Below are positions 1-8,576 of a stretch of 54,586 nt of DNA, piece after piece. Numbering within the stretch: the first letter of the stretch is position 1; the number at the start of each line of letters is the position of its first letter. Source of the stretch: Puniceicoccales bacterium (GTDB taxonomy: Bacteria; Verrucomicrobiota; Verrucomicrobiia; Opitutales; UBA953); contig JAIRPL010000024.1 of NCBI GenBank assembly GCA_031256995.1, positions 1-54,586 on the forward strand, in the 5' to 3' direction. Position numbers and translations under genes: made by a program. The notes below the pieces were generated by a model that saw nothing but the letters and a program-made list of their open reading frames with translations, was not told the DNA's origin and ran no database searches.

Positions 1-1
1 C

Positions 2-2074
2 CACGCCAATAATGGCTCGACCATCGCCCTTCACGACGAGATCAAGGCCGTCGCCGCCGCTGGAAACACTGAGGGCTACACGGTGACGATCCAAGGAGGC
101 ACCTTTTCCCAGATCGGCCTGAATGCCAGGGTGTTCATCCCGGGCGCGACCACATCCTCGGGAATCATGCACCTTCTCTCGGGCGGCGCGCGCTACCAGA
201 CTTACGACGCGAACGGCGCGCCCTTCGGCAGCTACACGCTGTCGCCCAACGTCACCCTCGCCGCCAAGGGCACCGGCAATGTGCTCGCCAGCAAAAAATA
301 CATTTTTCAGGTCGGGAGCCGCAGAAATTCTGCCTCCTCCACGCTTGGGTTCGACCTCACCGGCGCCACGCCGGGCGCCGGCACGGCCCTGCTCATGCTC
401 GCCGGCGGCGAGGTGGACACGGCCAACGGTGGCCTGCTTGGCCAGAACAATGTGGCCCTCAGCGGAAATGTGACCACGCCGGGCAACTATTACCTCCTCA
501 ACGCCACAACCACCACCGCCACCGGTCAGACGTCCCCCGTCAACACCACCGGCGGCACGCTCCTGACGGACAGCCTGACGTTCAACGGCAACCCCGTCAC
601 TCCATTCAGCGCGGTGATCTCCCGCCCCACCGGCGGGCGCATCTACGCCACCGCCACGCTGAACACAGGCACGCCCGGCGGCACCACCACCGGCGACAAG
701 CTCTACGTCGATATCGCGAACACCGACTACAACATCGTGAACAGCTGGACCGGGCAGAGCGACAGAAATTGGAAGGCCGAACTTTCCACAACCGGGAACG
801 GCAACTGGGACGGCCAGATGTACGTGAACGACCAAGGCGCCACGGCCACCACGAACACCTTCCTCAACGGCGACGTCGTAAAATTTCCTAAATCAACTAG
901 TGGCGGTACCATCAACGTGGACCCCGCCGGCGTCATCGTCGGCGGCATGACGATGAACGCGGGGGGCGATATCACCTTCCTCGGCGGCCCGATCACCGGG
1001 CGCGCCAGCAGCACCAAGGCGCACTCCTTGGACGCCGCCCTGATAGCCCAAACCAATGGCACGCTGCTCATCTCAGACTGCACAGTCACATTCACCAACA
1101 CCATCGACTTCGCCGGGAACGGCACCAACGCAGGCATTCAAGTGGAGCCTGGGTCGCGTGCCAACGGGATTCTGGTTCTCGAAGGTGCCGCGCGCCTTGG
1201 CGCCAACGATGACCAGAACGTGAACCTCACAAGTGGCACGAACAATGCCGTAGTCAACTTCAGCCAGGACGCCGACTACACCTACAAAGGCACCATCAGT
1301 GGCAACGGAAATCTTCAAAAGTTTGGAAATACGACGCTCACCCTTGCCAAGAACCAAACCTTCACGGGCAGCCTTTACCACTTTGGCGGCACCATCGTCC
1401 TCAATGGCATCGATCTGGCGGCAGGCTCGGTGATGGTTATTCCTAGCGCCACGCTTGCCGGAAGCGGCATTGTGACTGCCGGGGGCGGAGCGAACTCCAA
1501 CATCGGGGGCACCCTTTCCCCCGGCGTTGGGTCCGGGAATGTCGGCAAGCTCACCTTCGGCAAGGCGAATCGCGACAACGTCACCCTTTCCGCCAGCGCC
1601 AAGCTCATCGTGGACATCCAGGGCACCAACGCCGACCTCGTCGAGGTTGGCGGAGACATTCTCATCGAAAACATCAACGGCACCGGCGCGACCCTTGAGC
1701 TTGGCACCGTCGCCGGCTTCGTCCCCGCCAAGGCGGAATACGTCATCCTCTCCGCCATCGGCGGCACCATCACCGGCGTCGACCCCAGAAACGGAAACCC
1801 CGCCGCCCTCCCGCCCGACTTCGACGGGTCCAAGACTTTCACCTCCGCCAACGGCATCGAGTTTGAGGTCATCCATCGCACGGTCAACGACCCCAGAAGG
1901 GGCACCATCGACCAAATCATCCTGTACAGCCCCCTTGGCGGCGGCACCGCGACCCCCGTCGTCCCCGAACCCTCCACCTACGCCCTCTGCGGCGCCCTTG
2001 GCGCCCTCGCCCTTTCCCTCCACCGCCACCGCCGCCGCAACCACAACAACCGCAACAAACCCCACGCCAGCTGA
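2..2074 (+). CDS. PEP-CTERM surface protein with autotransporter-type beta-strand repeat, 5' partial
   Basis: The frame is open to the left edge, so the N-terminus and signal peptide lie outside the window; 690 residues are visible. The protein is rich in Gly, Thr, Asn and Ala, as expected of a secreted beta-helix. A clear autotransporter-associated beta-strand repeat (GTISGNGNLQKFGNTTLTL, then a GGTIVLNG-type end) lies near 1285-1410. The C-terminus has the VPEPST motif (about 1960-1977), a short hydrophobic segment and an Arg/His-rich tail, which is the PEP-CTERM sorting signal for exosortase/EpsH-type export and processing. It therefore uses a different anchor from the barrel-bearing autotransporter at the right of the window although the passenger repeat is the same. 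The stop codon falls inside the first unit of a tandem repeat. Substrate or ligand is unknown. Confidence 0.8.
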   Translation, partial: HANNGSTIALHDEIKAVAAAGNTEGYTVTIQGGTFSQIGLNARVFIPGATTSSGIMHLLSGGARYQTYDANGAPFGSYTLSPNVTLAAKGTGNVLASKKYIFQVGSRRNSASSTLGFDLTGATPGAGTALLMLAGGEVDTANGGLLGQNNVALSGNVTTPGNYYLLNATTTTATGQTSPVNTTGGTLLTDSLTFNGNPVTPFSAVISRPTGGRIYATATLNTGTPGGTTTGDKLYVDIANTDYNIVNSWTGQSDRNWKAELSTTGNGNWDGQMYVNDQGATATTNTFLNGDVVKFPKSTSGGTINVDPAGVIVGGMTMNAGGDITFLGGPITGRASSTKAHSLDAALIAQTNGTLLISDCTVTFTNTIDFAGNGTNAGIQVEPGSRANGILVLEGAARLGANDDQNVNLTSGTNNAVVNFSQDADYTYKGTISGNGNLQKFGNTTLTLAKNQTFTGSLYHFGGTIVLNGIDLAAGSVMVIPSATLAGSGIVTAGGGANSNIGGTLSPGVGSGNVGKLTFGKANRDNVTLSASAKLIVDIQGTNADLVEVGGDILIENINGTGATLELGTVAGFVPAKAEYVILSAIGGTITGVDPRNGNPAALPPDFDGSKTFTSANGIEFEVIHRTVNDPRRGTIDQIILYSPLGGGTATPVVPEPSTYALCGALGALALSLHRHRRRNHNNRNKPHAS

Positions 2075-2180
2075 CCCACCGCACCAGCTGACGCCGGTGC
2101 AACCCCCGCGCCAGCTGACCCACGCACCGGCCAACCCGCTGCACCAGCTGACGTCGGGGCAAACCCCACGCCAGCTGACG
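2067..2180. repeat. Tandem repeat of about 60 bp containing CCAGCTGAC boxes
   Basis: CCAGCTGAC occurs at 2067, 2084, 2111, 2144 and 2171. The pairs 2084/2144 and 2111/2171 are each exactly 60 bp apart and the intervening sequence is alike, so this is a two-unit imperfect tandem repeat. The first box contains the stop codon of the upstream gene. Confidence 0.75.
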
Positions 2181-2232
2181 GCGGCGCAACAGGGGTCGAA
2201 AAGGTGACCGGCGCCGGCCGCCGCCGCCCTTT

Positions 2233-2417
2233 CCGCCGTCGTAGCGCAGGTTTCCAAACCTGCTTTCAAGTCGATTTTTGGGAGAGGGCACAGGCCAACG
2301 AAGATGTTCAACGAAGAGACATTTGGATCTGATTCCCGCCTTGGCTGCCCCTTTTTCACGTTGGGAGTGGGGCAGGCTTCAAGGAAGCAGGTTTGGAAAC
2401 CCGCGCTACGACGGCGG
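2233..2417. repeat. MITE-like element, complete copy 1
   Basis: The element is 185 bp long. Its left end (2233-2265) reads CCGCCGTCGTAGCGCAGG and continues to CCAAACCTGCTT. Its right end (2385-2417) is the reverse complement of the left end with a single mismatch, giving terminal inverted repeats of about 33 bp. The interior carries the landmarks CCAACGAAGATG, GGATCTGATTCCCGCC and GGCTGCCCCTTTTTCACG. There is no credible coding sequence inside. A second copy lies at 2548-2731. Confidence 0.8.
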
Positions 2418-2547
2418 CGCTGCGACGCGTTCCAAAACCCTTCGCGCATTGTGACCCAGTCCTCCGCCGGCGCCGCTTTTGCCGCCGCTTAAAGCGGCCT
2501 TGGCGTGCGCAGTCTGGAATGCGGCTACCCTGGCGCGCGGCAGGCTT

Positions 2548-2731
2548 CCGCCGTCGTAGCGCAGGTTTCCAAACCTGCTTTCAAGTCGCTTTTTGGGGGA
2601 GGGTGTGGGCCAACGAAGATGTCTAACGAAGAGACATTTGGATCTGATTCCCGCCTCGGCTGCCCCTTTTTCACGTTGGGGATGGGCAGGTTTCAAGGAA
2701 GCAGGTTTGGAAACCCGCGCTACGACGGCGG
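2548..2731. repeat. MITE-like element, complete copy 2
   Basis: The element is 184 bp long with the same 33-bp terminal inverted repeats as copy 1 (left 2548-2580, right 2699-2731) and a nearly identical interior. The two copies lie in the same orientation, separated by 130 bp. Confidence 0.8.
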
Positions 2732-2803
2732 CGCCGCGACGCGCGCCGAGACATTGCACGCATTGCGAGCCTGCCCTCCGCCGGCGCCACTTTTGCTGCC
2801 GCT

Positions 2804-2896
2804 GGATCTGGTTTCCGTCTTGGCTGCCCCTTTTTCACGTTGGGAGTGGGGCAGGTTTCAAGGGAGCAGGTTTGGAAACCCGCGCTACGACGGCCG
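2804..2896. repeat. MITE-like element fragment (right half only)
   Basis: The sequence matches the right half of the complete copies: a GGATCTG start, then GGCTGCCCCTTTTTCACG, then the right terminal repeat GCAGGTTTGGAAACCCGCGC at 2866-2885 continuing to CTACGACGG. The left inverted repeat is missing. Confidence 0.7.
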
Positions 2897-3015
2897 CACC
2901 ACGACGTATTCCAGAGCATTGCGCGCATTTGCGACCCCGCCCTCTGCCGCGCCATTTTTACTACCGCTGAAGACGGTCTTGGAGCGCGCAGTCTGGAGTG
3001 CAGCAGCCTTCTGCC

Positions 3016-3147
3016 GCTTTGGAGGGCATGGGCCTACGAAGATGGCCAACGAAAAGCGGTTGGATCGGTTCCCCCTCGGCCGCCCCTTTTTTACGTTGGG
3101 AATGGGCAGGGTTCAAGGGAGCAGGTTTGGAAACCCGCGCTACGATG
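3016..3147. repeat. MITE-like element fragment, variant interior
   Basis: The fragment begins with GCTTTGGAGGGCATG and contains CTACGAAGATGGCCAACG and the poly-T landmark, ending in the right terminal repeat at 3121-3147. It shares its variant interior (GAAAAGCGGTTGGATCGG) with the fragment at 3321-3451, so these two form a subfamily. Confidence 0.65.
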
Positions 3148-3320
3148 GCAAGGGCGGCGATGGGCGCTGCGCTACGACGCCTGCGCCACGACGGATTCCA
3201 AGTCATTGTGCGCATTTACGACCCTGCTCTCTGCTGGCGCCACATTTGCTGCCGCTGGGAGCGGCCGTGGCGCGCAGCAGCCTGGAATGCGGCTACCCTG
3301 GCACACGGCAGGCTTCCGTC

Positions 3321-3451
3321 GCTTTGGAGGGCATGACCAACGAAGATGCCAACGAAAAGCGGTTGGATCGGTTCCCGTCTTGGCTGCCCCTTTTTCACGT
3401 TGGGAGTGGGCCGGCTTCAAGGGAGCAGGTTTGGAAACCCGCGCTACGATG
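3321..3451. repeat. MITE-like element fragment, variant interior
   Basis: This is the same subfamily as the fragment at 3016-3147: GCTTTGGAGGGCATG start, CAACGAAGATG, GAAAAGCGGTTGGATCGG, GGCTGCCCCTTTTTCACG, and the right terminal repeat at 3425-3451. Confidence 0.65.
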
Positions 3452-3926
3452 TGCTGCGCTACGACGGCGGCGCCACGACGTATTCCAAGTCATTGCGCGC
3501 ATTACGAGCTGGCGCTACGACGGCGGCGCTGCGCTGCGGCGAGGGTGCTACGATGCGGGCGCGTAGACGCGCTCCGAGGAATTGCGCGCATTGCGAGCCT
3601 GTCGTGGCACAGGCCGCCATGGCTTCTCTTGCCGCCCGCACCCTCGCCCCCGCTCGCATCACTTGCGCAAAATTTTGCGTGTTGGCTCCTGTGGGTCCTC
3701 GTGCCCGGGCCGGGTGTGCTCCACGCCCTTCGCGTACGAATTTCCAGATCCCGCGCACGAAATTGTGCCCGCGTGTCGCGCCATCCCGTTTCCTTGAATT
3801 CGCACACGGAATTTTCCAGATCCCTCGCGAAAATTTTCGTGAGGGAGGCGCATCGCCTCGTCACTCGTGGCGTCCTCGGCAGGCTTTTTCCGGCGGCTTC
3901 CCGTCCCGCAGGGAGCTTCCAGGATA
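3452..3926. other. Non-coding stretch with three AT-centred palindromes
   Basis: I see no credible gene here. Three short palindromes with an AAATT or AAAATTTT core stand out in the GC-rich background: GCGCAAAATTTTGCGT (3665-3680), CACGAAATTGTG (3756-3767) and CGCGAAAATTTTCGTG (3826-3841). The last two are each preceded by a copy of TTTCCAGATCCC. Open frames of 100-380 codons across 2075-3926 exist on both strands, but they run through the repeat elements and resemble no known protein. Confidence 0.5.
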
Positions 3927-5048
3927 TCACCTTTTGCGCTGAAACCCGGTTTCCGCGCGGGCGCGAAGGCACAGGTCGGCGAGGGTGAGCGCGGTGACGG
4001 CCTCGACAATGGGGACGGCGCGGGGGAGGACGCAGGGATCGTGGCGCCCTTGGATGGACAGCTCCGTGGGAATGCCGGCGCGCGTGATGCTTTGCTGCGA
4101 AAGGGCGATGCTGGGGACGGGTTTGAAGGCGGCGCGAAACGAGATTTCCTCGCCGTTGCTGATGCCGCCCTGGACGCCGCCGGAGTGGTTGGTTGTCGTG
4201 CGCACGACGCCATCGCGAAACTCAAACGGGTCGTTGTGCTCGCTGCCGCGCATCGTGGCCCCGGCAAATCCGCTGCCGATGTCAAACCCCTTGCAGGCGG
4301 GAAGGGAGAGCACGGCCTTGGCGAGGAGGGCCTCAATCCGGTCGAAAACCGGCTCGCCAAGGCCGGGCGGCACCCCGCGCACGCGGCAGCGGATGACGCC
4401 TCCGAGGCTGTCCCCGGCGGCTCGCGCGGCGGCGATGCGCCCGGCAATGCGCTCGGCCGTCGGGGTGTGCGGGCAGCGCGCGGGGTTGGCGTCAATCTGC
4501 GCAAGGGTGGGCAAGGGAGCGTCCGGGGCGGCCAGCCCGGCGAGGATTTCGCGTGGCAGGCAGACGTCGTGAACGCTTTCGACATAGGCCCGGATCTCGA
4601 TGCCCGCGTCGGCAAAAAGCCATTTTGCCGCGATCGCGCCGGCGGCGACGCGCCCGATGGTCTCGCGCGCGGAGGCACGCCCTCCCCCGCGCGGGTCGCG
4701 AATCCCGTATTTGGCCTCGGTGGTGTAGTCGGCGTGCGAAGGGCGGTAAATTTCGGCGAGCGGGGCGTAATCGGCGGAGCGTTGCCCGTGGTTGCGCACG
4801 AGCAAGGCTATGGGGGTGCCGAGGGTGAGTCCGTCAAAAACGCCGGAGAGGATCTCCACCGTATCGGCCTCATTGCGTGGCGTGGACAAGGCATTTTGGC
4901 CCGGGCGGCGGCGGTCGAGCGCGGCCTGGATGTCCGCCTGGGCGAGTGGAAGGCGCGCGGGACACCCGTCCACAACGGCACCGAGGCCGGGGCCATGGCT
5001 CTCGCCAAAAGTGGTCACACGAAAAAGGGTTCCGGTACTGCTGGACAT
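3927..5048 (-). CDS. aroC: Chorismate synthase
   Basis: AroC converts 5-enolpyruvylshikimate 3-phosphate to chorismate in the shikimate pathway using reduced FMN. The 373-residue protein has the family signatures: TTFGESHG near the N-terminus, RRRPGQ, the [10 protein letters not shown] block, [12 protein letters not shown] and the C-terminal [13 protein letters not shown]. The length fits the family (350-390). I chose the ATG at 5048 because [19 protein letters not shown] matches the usual N-terminus; an in-frame start 19 codons upstream would add unrelated sequence. It lies 153 bp downstream of the histidine kinase on the same strand, so it may be co-transcribed, but no functional link is evident. 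Confidence 0.95.
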   Translation of the reverse strand: MSSSTGTLFRVTTFGESHGPGLGAVVDGCPARLPLAQADIQAALDRRRPGQNALSTPRNEADTVEILSGVFDGLTLGTPIALLVRNHGQRSADYAPLAEIYRPSHADYTTEAKYGIRDPRGGGRASARETIGRVAAGAIAAKWLFADAGIEIRAYVESVHDVCLPREILAGLAAPDAPLPTLAQIDANPARCPHTPTAERIAGRIAAARAAGDSLGGVIRCRVRGVPPGLGEPVFDRIEALLAKAVLSLPACKGFDIGSGFAGATMRGSEHNDPFEFRDGVVRTTTNHSGGVQGGISNGEEISFRAAFKPVPSIALSQQSITRAGIPTELSIQGRHDPCVLPRAVPIVEAVTALTLADLCLRARAETGFQRKR

Positions 5049-5201
5049 TGGAAAACGAGCGCGTTGGCAGGCTCCGAAGGTGTGGACACGCCGCAGGCAG
5101 GACAATTCCCATTTGCCATCCCGGACTTTGCCGGGGCCGCGCGCGATCCGCTGCAGCCATCGGGCCGTGCCGCCGCGGGATGAACGTGGGAACCCCGGGG
5201 G

Positions 5202-6503
5202 TTACGGCGCGGGATTTGAGAGGAGGCGGATGCGGCGGTGTTTTTGGGGAAGATGCACGGTGACCGTTGTGCCGGTCCCGGGAATGCTTTCGACACCGAT
5301 GTCGCCGCCGTGGGCGCGAAGGATGCGCATGACGACCATCATGCCGAGGCCATGGCCTCCGGATTTCGTGGTGAAAAACGGGTCGAACATGCGCGTCATG
5401 GCGTCGCGCTCGATCCCTTTTCCGGTGTCGCGCACATGGATTGTGACGAACTCATCATCGCTTTCGGCCGTGATCTCGATTTTCCCGCCGCAATCCATCG
5501 CCTCCATCGAATTTTTAAGGAGATTGAAGAAGAGCTGCTTCAACTGCCCCGCATCGCCGCTGACGATGGGAAGGTCTGGCGAGGTGCAGATGCTGACATT
5601 GATGCCGAGATCCTCGTATTGGGTGCGCAGGAGGGAGAGTACCTCGGCGAGGATGTTGAGCGGATGGATGTCCTGGAAATCAGGCGGGCGCGGGCGGATG
5701 GCCCCGAGGAAATGGCGCACGATGTCGTCAAGCCGCGCGATTTCCTCGGTGCAGATCTTGATGGAATTGCCGATGGCCTCGATTTCCTTCGTCCGGGCAA
5801 GGCGGTCAAGTTTGCGGCGGATGAGCTGGAGGTGGATGTTTATGGAATTGAGCGGGTTGCCGATTTCGTGGGCGACGCCGGCGGCGAGGGTGAAGATGGA
5901 GTTGATGCGCTCGCTCTCTATCAGGTCCTCGGTGGATGTCTTTTCGGCCGTGATGTCGCTCAGGATGGCGACGAGGCGGCTTGTGGAAAGCTTTGGGGGA
6001 AGCCCATGCAGGGGGGTGGATTCGTTGAGGCGGGGTTTTGCCGGGGAGGCGTCGGCCATGTCGTCGGCAAGTCCGCCAAGACGGCTGAGTTGGAGGCGCA
6101 CGTGCCGCGGCTCGGGGTAGGTGATTTCGATTTCACGGGCGAGGGTGGGAAAGGCGCCGGTGGCAAAAGCGGGGGCGGAGATGGGGGCGGCCGGCGCCGA
6201 TGTGTCCACGCGGAAACCGAGCTGGCGGGCAAGCTCGGGGACAAACCGCCAAAAAACGGCCTTGCCCGTGTCACTTTCCTTCAGGCCCAGTATGGCGGCG
6301 GCGGCGCGGTTGGAGTAGGTGATGACGCCGGTTTCGTCGAGGACGAGCACCCCCTCCTGGATGGTGTCAAAGACGGTTTCGAGAAGATCCCGCTCGCTCG
6401 AAAGGCGCTGGGCGAGGATGGCCAGCGTGGGTTGGTCAAGCGCCGGGAGGCGTCCAAGAATGCGGTCGAGGGCGCTCTGGCGTTTGCGTGGAAGCGGGGT
6501 CAT
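5202..6503 (-). CDS. PAS-domain sensor histidine kinase (orphan)
   Basis: This is a 433-residue cytoplasmic two-component sensor without evident membrane segments. A PAS-like domain spans about residues 40-110 (ETVFDTIQEGVLVLDETG). The dimerisation/phosphoacceptor box is AAGVAHEIGNPLNSI with His212. The catalytic ATPase domain has the N-box (NLLKNSMEAM, about 326-335), G1 DTGKGI (359-364), the F-box FDPFFTTKSGG (373-383) and G2 GHGLGM (383-388). The layout resembles NtrB/AtoS-type kinases. No response regulator lies nearby. Its ATG overlaps the stop codon of the preceding SDR-like gene (ATGA at 6503-6500), which suggests translational coupling, and sixA lies one gene further upstream. Confidence 0.9.
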   Translation of the reverse strand: MTPLPRKRQSALDRILGRLPALDQPTLAILAQRLSSERDLLETVFDTIQEGVLVLDETGVITYSNRAAAAILGLKESDTGKAVFWRFVPELARQLGFRVDTSAPAAPISAPAFATGAFPTLAREIEITYPEPRHVRLQLSRLGGLADDMADASPAKPRLNESTPLHGLPPKLSTSRLVAILSDITAEKTSTEDLIESERINSIFTLAAGVAHEIGNPLNSINIHLQLIRRKLDRLARTKEIEAIGNSIKICTEEIARLDDIVRHFLGAIRPRPPDFQDIHPLNILAEVLSLLRTQYEDLGINVSICTSPDLPIVSGDAGQLKQLFFNLLKNSMEAMDCGGKIEITAESDDEFVTIHVRDTGKGIERDAMTRMFDPFFTTKSGGHGLGMMVVMRILRAHGGDIGVESIPGTGTTVTVHLPQKHRRIRLLSNPAP

Positions 6504-8500
6504 GGGCGGGGCTTGGATGGGCGCCCGCGGCGTCTGGCGGGCGCGGGGGACGCGGTGAACGGGGGCGCGGACTGGGCTGCGGGCACCGCGTCCGCGTCTG
6601 GCGGGGCTGGCGCGGGGTCGACGGACGCCGGTGGGGTTGCCTCCGGTGGCGTGTTTTTGGCAGAGAATCCAGGGGTGTGCGCGGATCGCCCGCGCCCGCG
6701 TTTTTGCGGCGTCCCGCCCTTGTTTGCGGAGGAGGCCGCGTCAGGGAGGAGGCCGGGGAGAACATCGGGGCCGGCCTGTCCGGATTCCGGCGGTGGCGTG
6801 CGGGTCGGGGGGACAAATTCGGGATATTCCCCGCGCGGATATTCCCTCGGGGCGGGCGGGCGGAATTCGGGGACCTCGGTGGCGTCCGGTTCCTGTGAAT
6901 GGGATGGGGCGGCCGGTTTGGAAACCTGCGTCACGGCTTGAAAATCATGCCGCCCATGAATCCCGCGTGGATGGGCGCCGGGACGACCGGCATTGTCCTG
7001 GGTGTTCTTGGGGGTGGCGTCCGGACGCGGTTGATGCGGGGGCACAGGGGGTTCCGCATCGGGGTTCGGGAGGTGCCCCGGGATTTCGTCCGGGTGGGGA
7101 TTCCGGCCTGATTTTTGGGACGGCAATGGCGTGGAAGCATCGGCGGACGGGGCTTTTTTCGCCTTCCAATCAAGCCAGCGTTTGCGCTGTTCGAGGCGTT
7201 TGCGCTGGAAACGATTGGGCGGGCGCGGGCCGTGCCAGTTTTCTGGATAGGCGGAGTGGGCGCCGGCGGGCGAGTGAGTGCCGGCGTCATGATCCGGGCG
7301 GGCGCGCGGATCCGTCCGTGCCGGGGATTGGACGGCATCGACAGCGGCGGCCTCAGGGCCTTCGGGCGGCGCAGGATCGGCGCCAGGGCGGTCCGGGTTG
7401 GGGCGCGGCGGAGCTGGCGCGGGGCCGGCGTTTGAGGATGGGGCGTGGACTTTCTGGCCGGCATGACGCTGCGGACGCTGGCCGCCCCGGCCGCCTTGCA
7501 ATCGCGCGGGCGGCTGCGCGCCACCTTCCGGCGCGGGAGGCGAGGGATCCTCCGCCGCCGTGGCGCTCTCGACGTCGGGCGTCTCATCGGGCGCCGGGCT
7601 TTTTGCCGAGGGCTTGATGAGGTAGAGCAATTCCGGATCCACGCTGTCGTCGCTGTCGTCGTCGGCAGGCGGCTCCTCGTCCTGGCCTGGCGGGGGGGCG
7701 TAGGCGGGCCGGCGGCGCTGGAGCGTGGGGATGGGGGGCTTCTCGGGCGGGAAGCCGCCGGGTTCCGGCAAACGGACGACCTGGATGGCCCGCAGGCGGG
7801 GTTCCGCGGTCACGGGCAGGCGCGGTTCCTCGCGTGTGGCCTGCGGGCGGAGGGTCAGCTCGGTGAGGGCGTTGTTTTCCCGCATCCGGAGCAATTCCTC
7901 GATGGTTGAGGCGACAATGCCGGGTTGAATCTCGCTTTGCGGTGTGTGTGTGAGGCGTGCCGCCGGGTCGGGAGGCGCGGAATTCCTGGCCAGGCGCATG
8001 TGGGCGGTGCGCACGCCCGTGTCGCGCACCTCCTCGAACAGGGCGCGGGTGAACGCGGCAAGGCCGCCCGTCTGCACGGCGGCGAGTGTGCCGGGGGATG
8101 TGGCCGTGTCGCGGGTGATGGCGATGAGCGCGCCGCGCAGGCGCACAAGGGAAGGCAGGGCGGCGCGGGCGAGAAGGAGCGGCGCGAGAAGGCCCGCGTT
8201 GACGGCGGTGGCAATGTCCTCCGGATGCGCCGCCTCGAAGGGGGCCTCGACGGGGAAATTGCCGGCGAGGATGACGCCGATGACATGGCTGCCCTCGCGG
8301 GCGAGCACGCCGTCGGCCGCCGCCCGCACAGCGCGCGGGCTGGCCGGGTTGAGCAGCACGGGGATGAAATCCGTGTGCGCGAACCCGCCCGCTGGAAAGT
8401 GTGAGTCAAATCCGTAGATGCGGTATCCGGCGGCGACGAGGCGGCTGGCGATGCTTTGCGCGGGTTCAGAACCCGCTCCTGTCAGAAATAGTGCGTCCAT
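6500..8500 (-). CDS. SDR-like protein with degenerate active site and long disordered, basic, proline-rich tail
   Basis: From the ATG at 8500 the protein has 666 residues; an in-frame start at 8596 is possible and would overlap sixA. Residues 1-220 look like a short-chain dehydrogenase fold (MDALFLTGAGSEPAQSIASR). The canonical TGxxxGxG is degraded, and where YxxxK is expected the sequence is AAVQTGGLAAFTRALFEE, so the catalytic Tyr and Lys are absent. The remaining 440 residues are low-complexity, rich in Pro, Ala, Arg and Glu, with a basic helix (RKRLEQRKRWLDWKAKK) and an AT-hook-like end (RRRGRPSKPRP). A repeat-element end is translated inside the tail (6911-6936). The gene is coupled to the histidine kinase by a 4-bp overlap. 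I infer a non-catalytic scaffold or nucleic-acid-binding role; the function is unknown. Confidence 0.7.
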   Translation of the reverse strand: MDALFLTGAGSEPAQSIASRLVAAGYRIYGFDSHFPAGGFAHTDFIPVLLNPASPRAVRAAADGVLAREGSHVIGVILAGNFPVEAPFEAAHPEDIATAVNAGLLAPLLLARAALPSLVRLRGALIAITRDTATSPGTLAAVQTGGLAAFTRALFEEVRDTGVRTAHMRLARNSAPPDPAARLTHTPQSEIQPGIVASTIEELLRMRENNALTELTLRPQATREEPRLPVTAEPRLRAIQVVRLPEPGGFPPEKPPIPTLQRRRPAYAPPPGQDEEPPADDDSDDSVDPELLYLIKPSAKSPAPDETPDVESATAAEDPSPPAPEGGAQPPARLQGGRGGQRPQRHAGQKVHAPSSNAGPAPAPPRPNPDRPGADPAPPEGPEAAAVDAVQSPARTDPRARPDHDAGTHSPAGAHSAYPENWHGPRPPNRFQRKRLEQRKRWLDWKAKKAPSADASTPLPSQKSGRNPHPDEIPGHLPNPDAEPPVPPHQPRPDATPKNTQDNAGRPGAHPRGIHGRHDFQAVTQVSKPAAPSHSQEPDATEVPEFRPPAPREYPRGEYPEFVPPTRTPPPESGQAGPDVLPGLLPDAASSANKGGTPQKRGRGRSAHTPGFSAKNTPPEATPPASVDPAPAPPDADAVPAAQSAPPFTASPAPARRRGRPSKPRP
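6911..6936. repeat. Terminal-repeat fragment of the MITE-like family inside a coding sequence
   Basis: GGCCGGTTTGGAAACCTGCG continuing to TCACGG matches the right terminal repeat of the elements at 2233-3451 with few differences. It lies in the disordered tail of the SDR-like gene and is read in frame on the minus strand as AVTQVSKPA. Confidence 0.6.
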
Positions 8501-8576
8501 TTTGTCGTGGTTGATCCGGTTCTTCGCGTCCGGGACATTTTTCGCGTGGGAGGCGGGCCTGGATGACGGCGGCGGG

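Noticed and set aside
2233-3451. CRISPR array
   Set aside because: The repeats are 180-bp elements with inverted ends and irregular spacing, not short direct repeats with unique spacers, and no cas gene is present.
2505-3988. Plus-strand frames of 353 and 382 codons
   Set aside because: They run through the MITE-like elements and encode repeated peptides such as GSRFGNPRYDG and KPALR. No start context, domain or conserved block is present.
5160-5201. GAACCCCGGGGGTT palindrome between the histidine kinase and aroC as a terminator
   Set aside because: No T-run follows on the minus strand, and a 153-bp gap allows co-transcription.
5238-6941. A 567-codon plus-strand frame opposite the histidine kinase
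   Set aside because: It is the shadow of a gene with clear kinase motifs; its own sequence is Gly/Asp/Ala-rich without domains.
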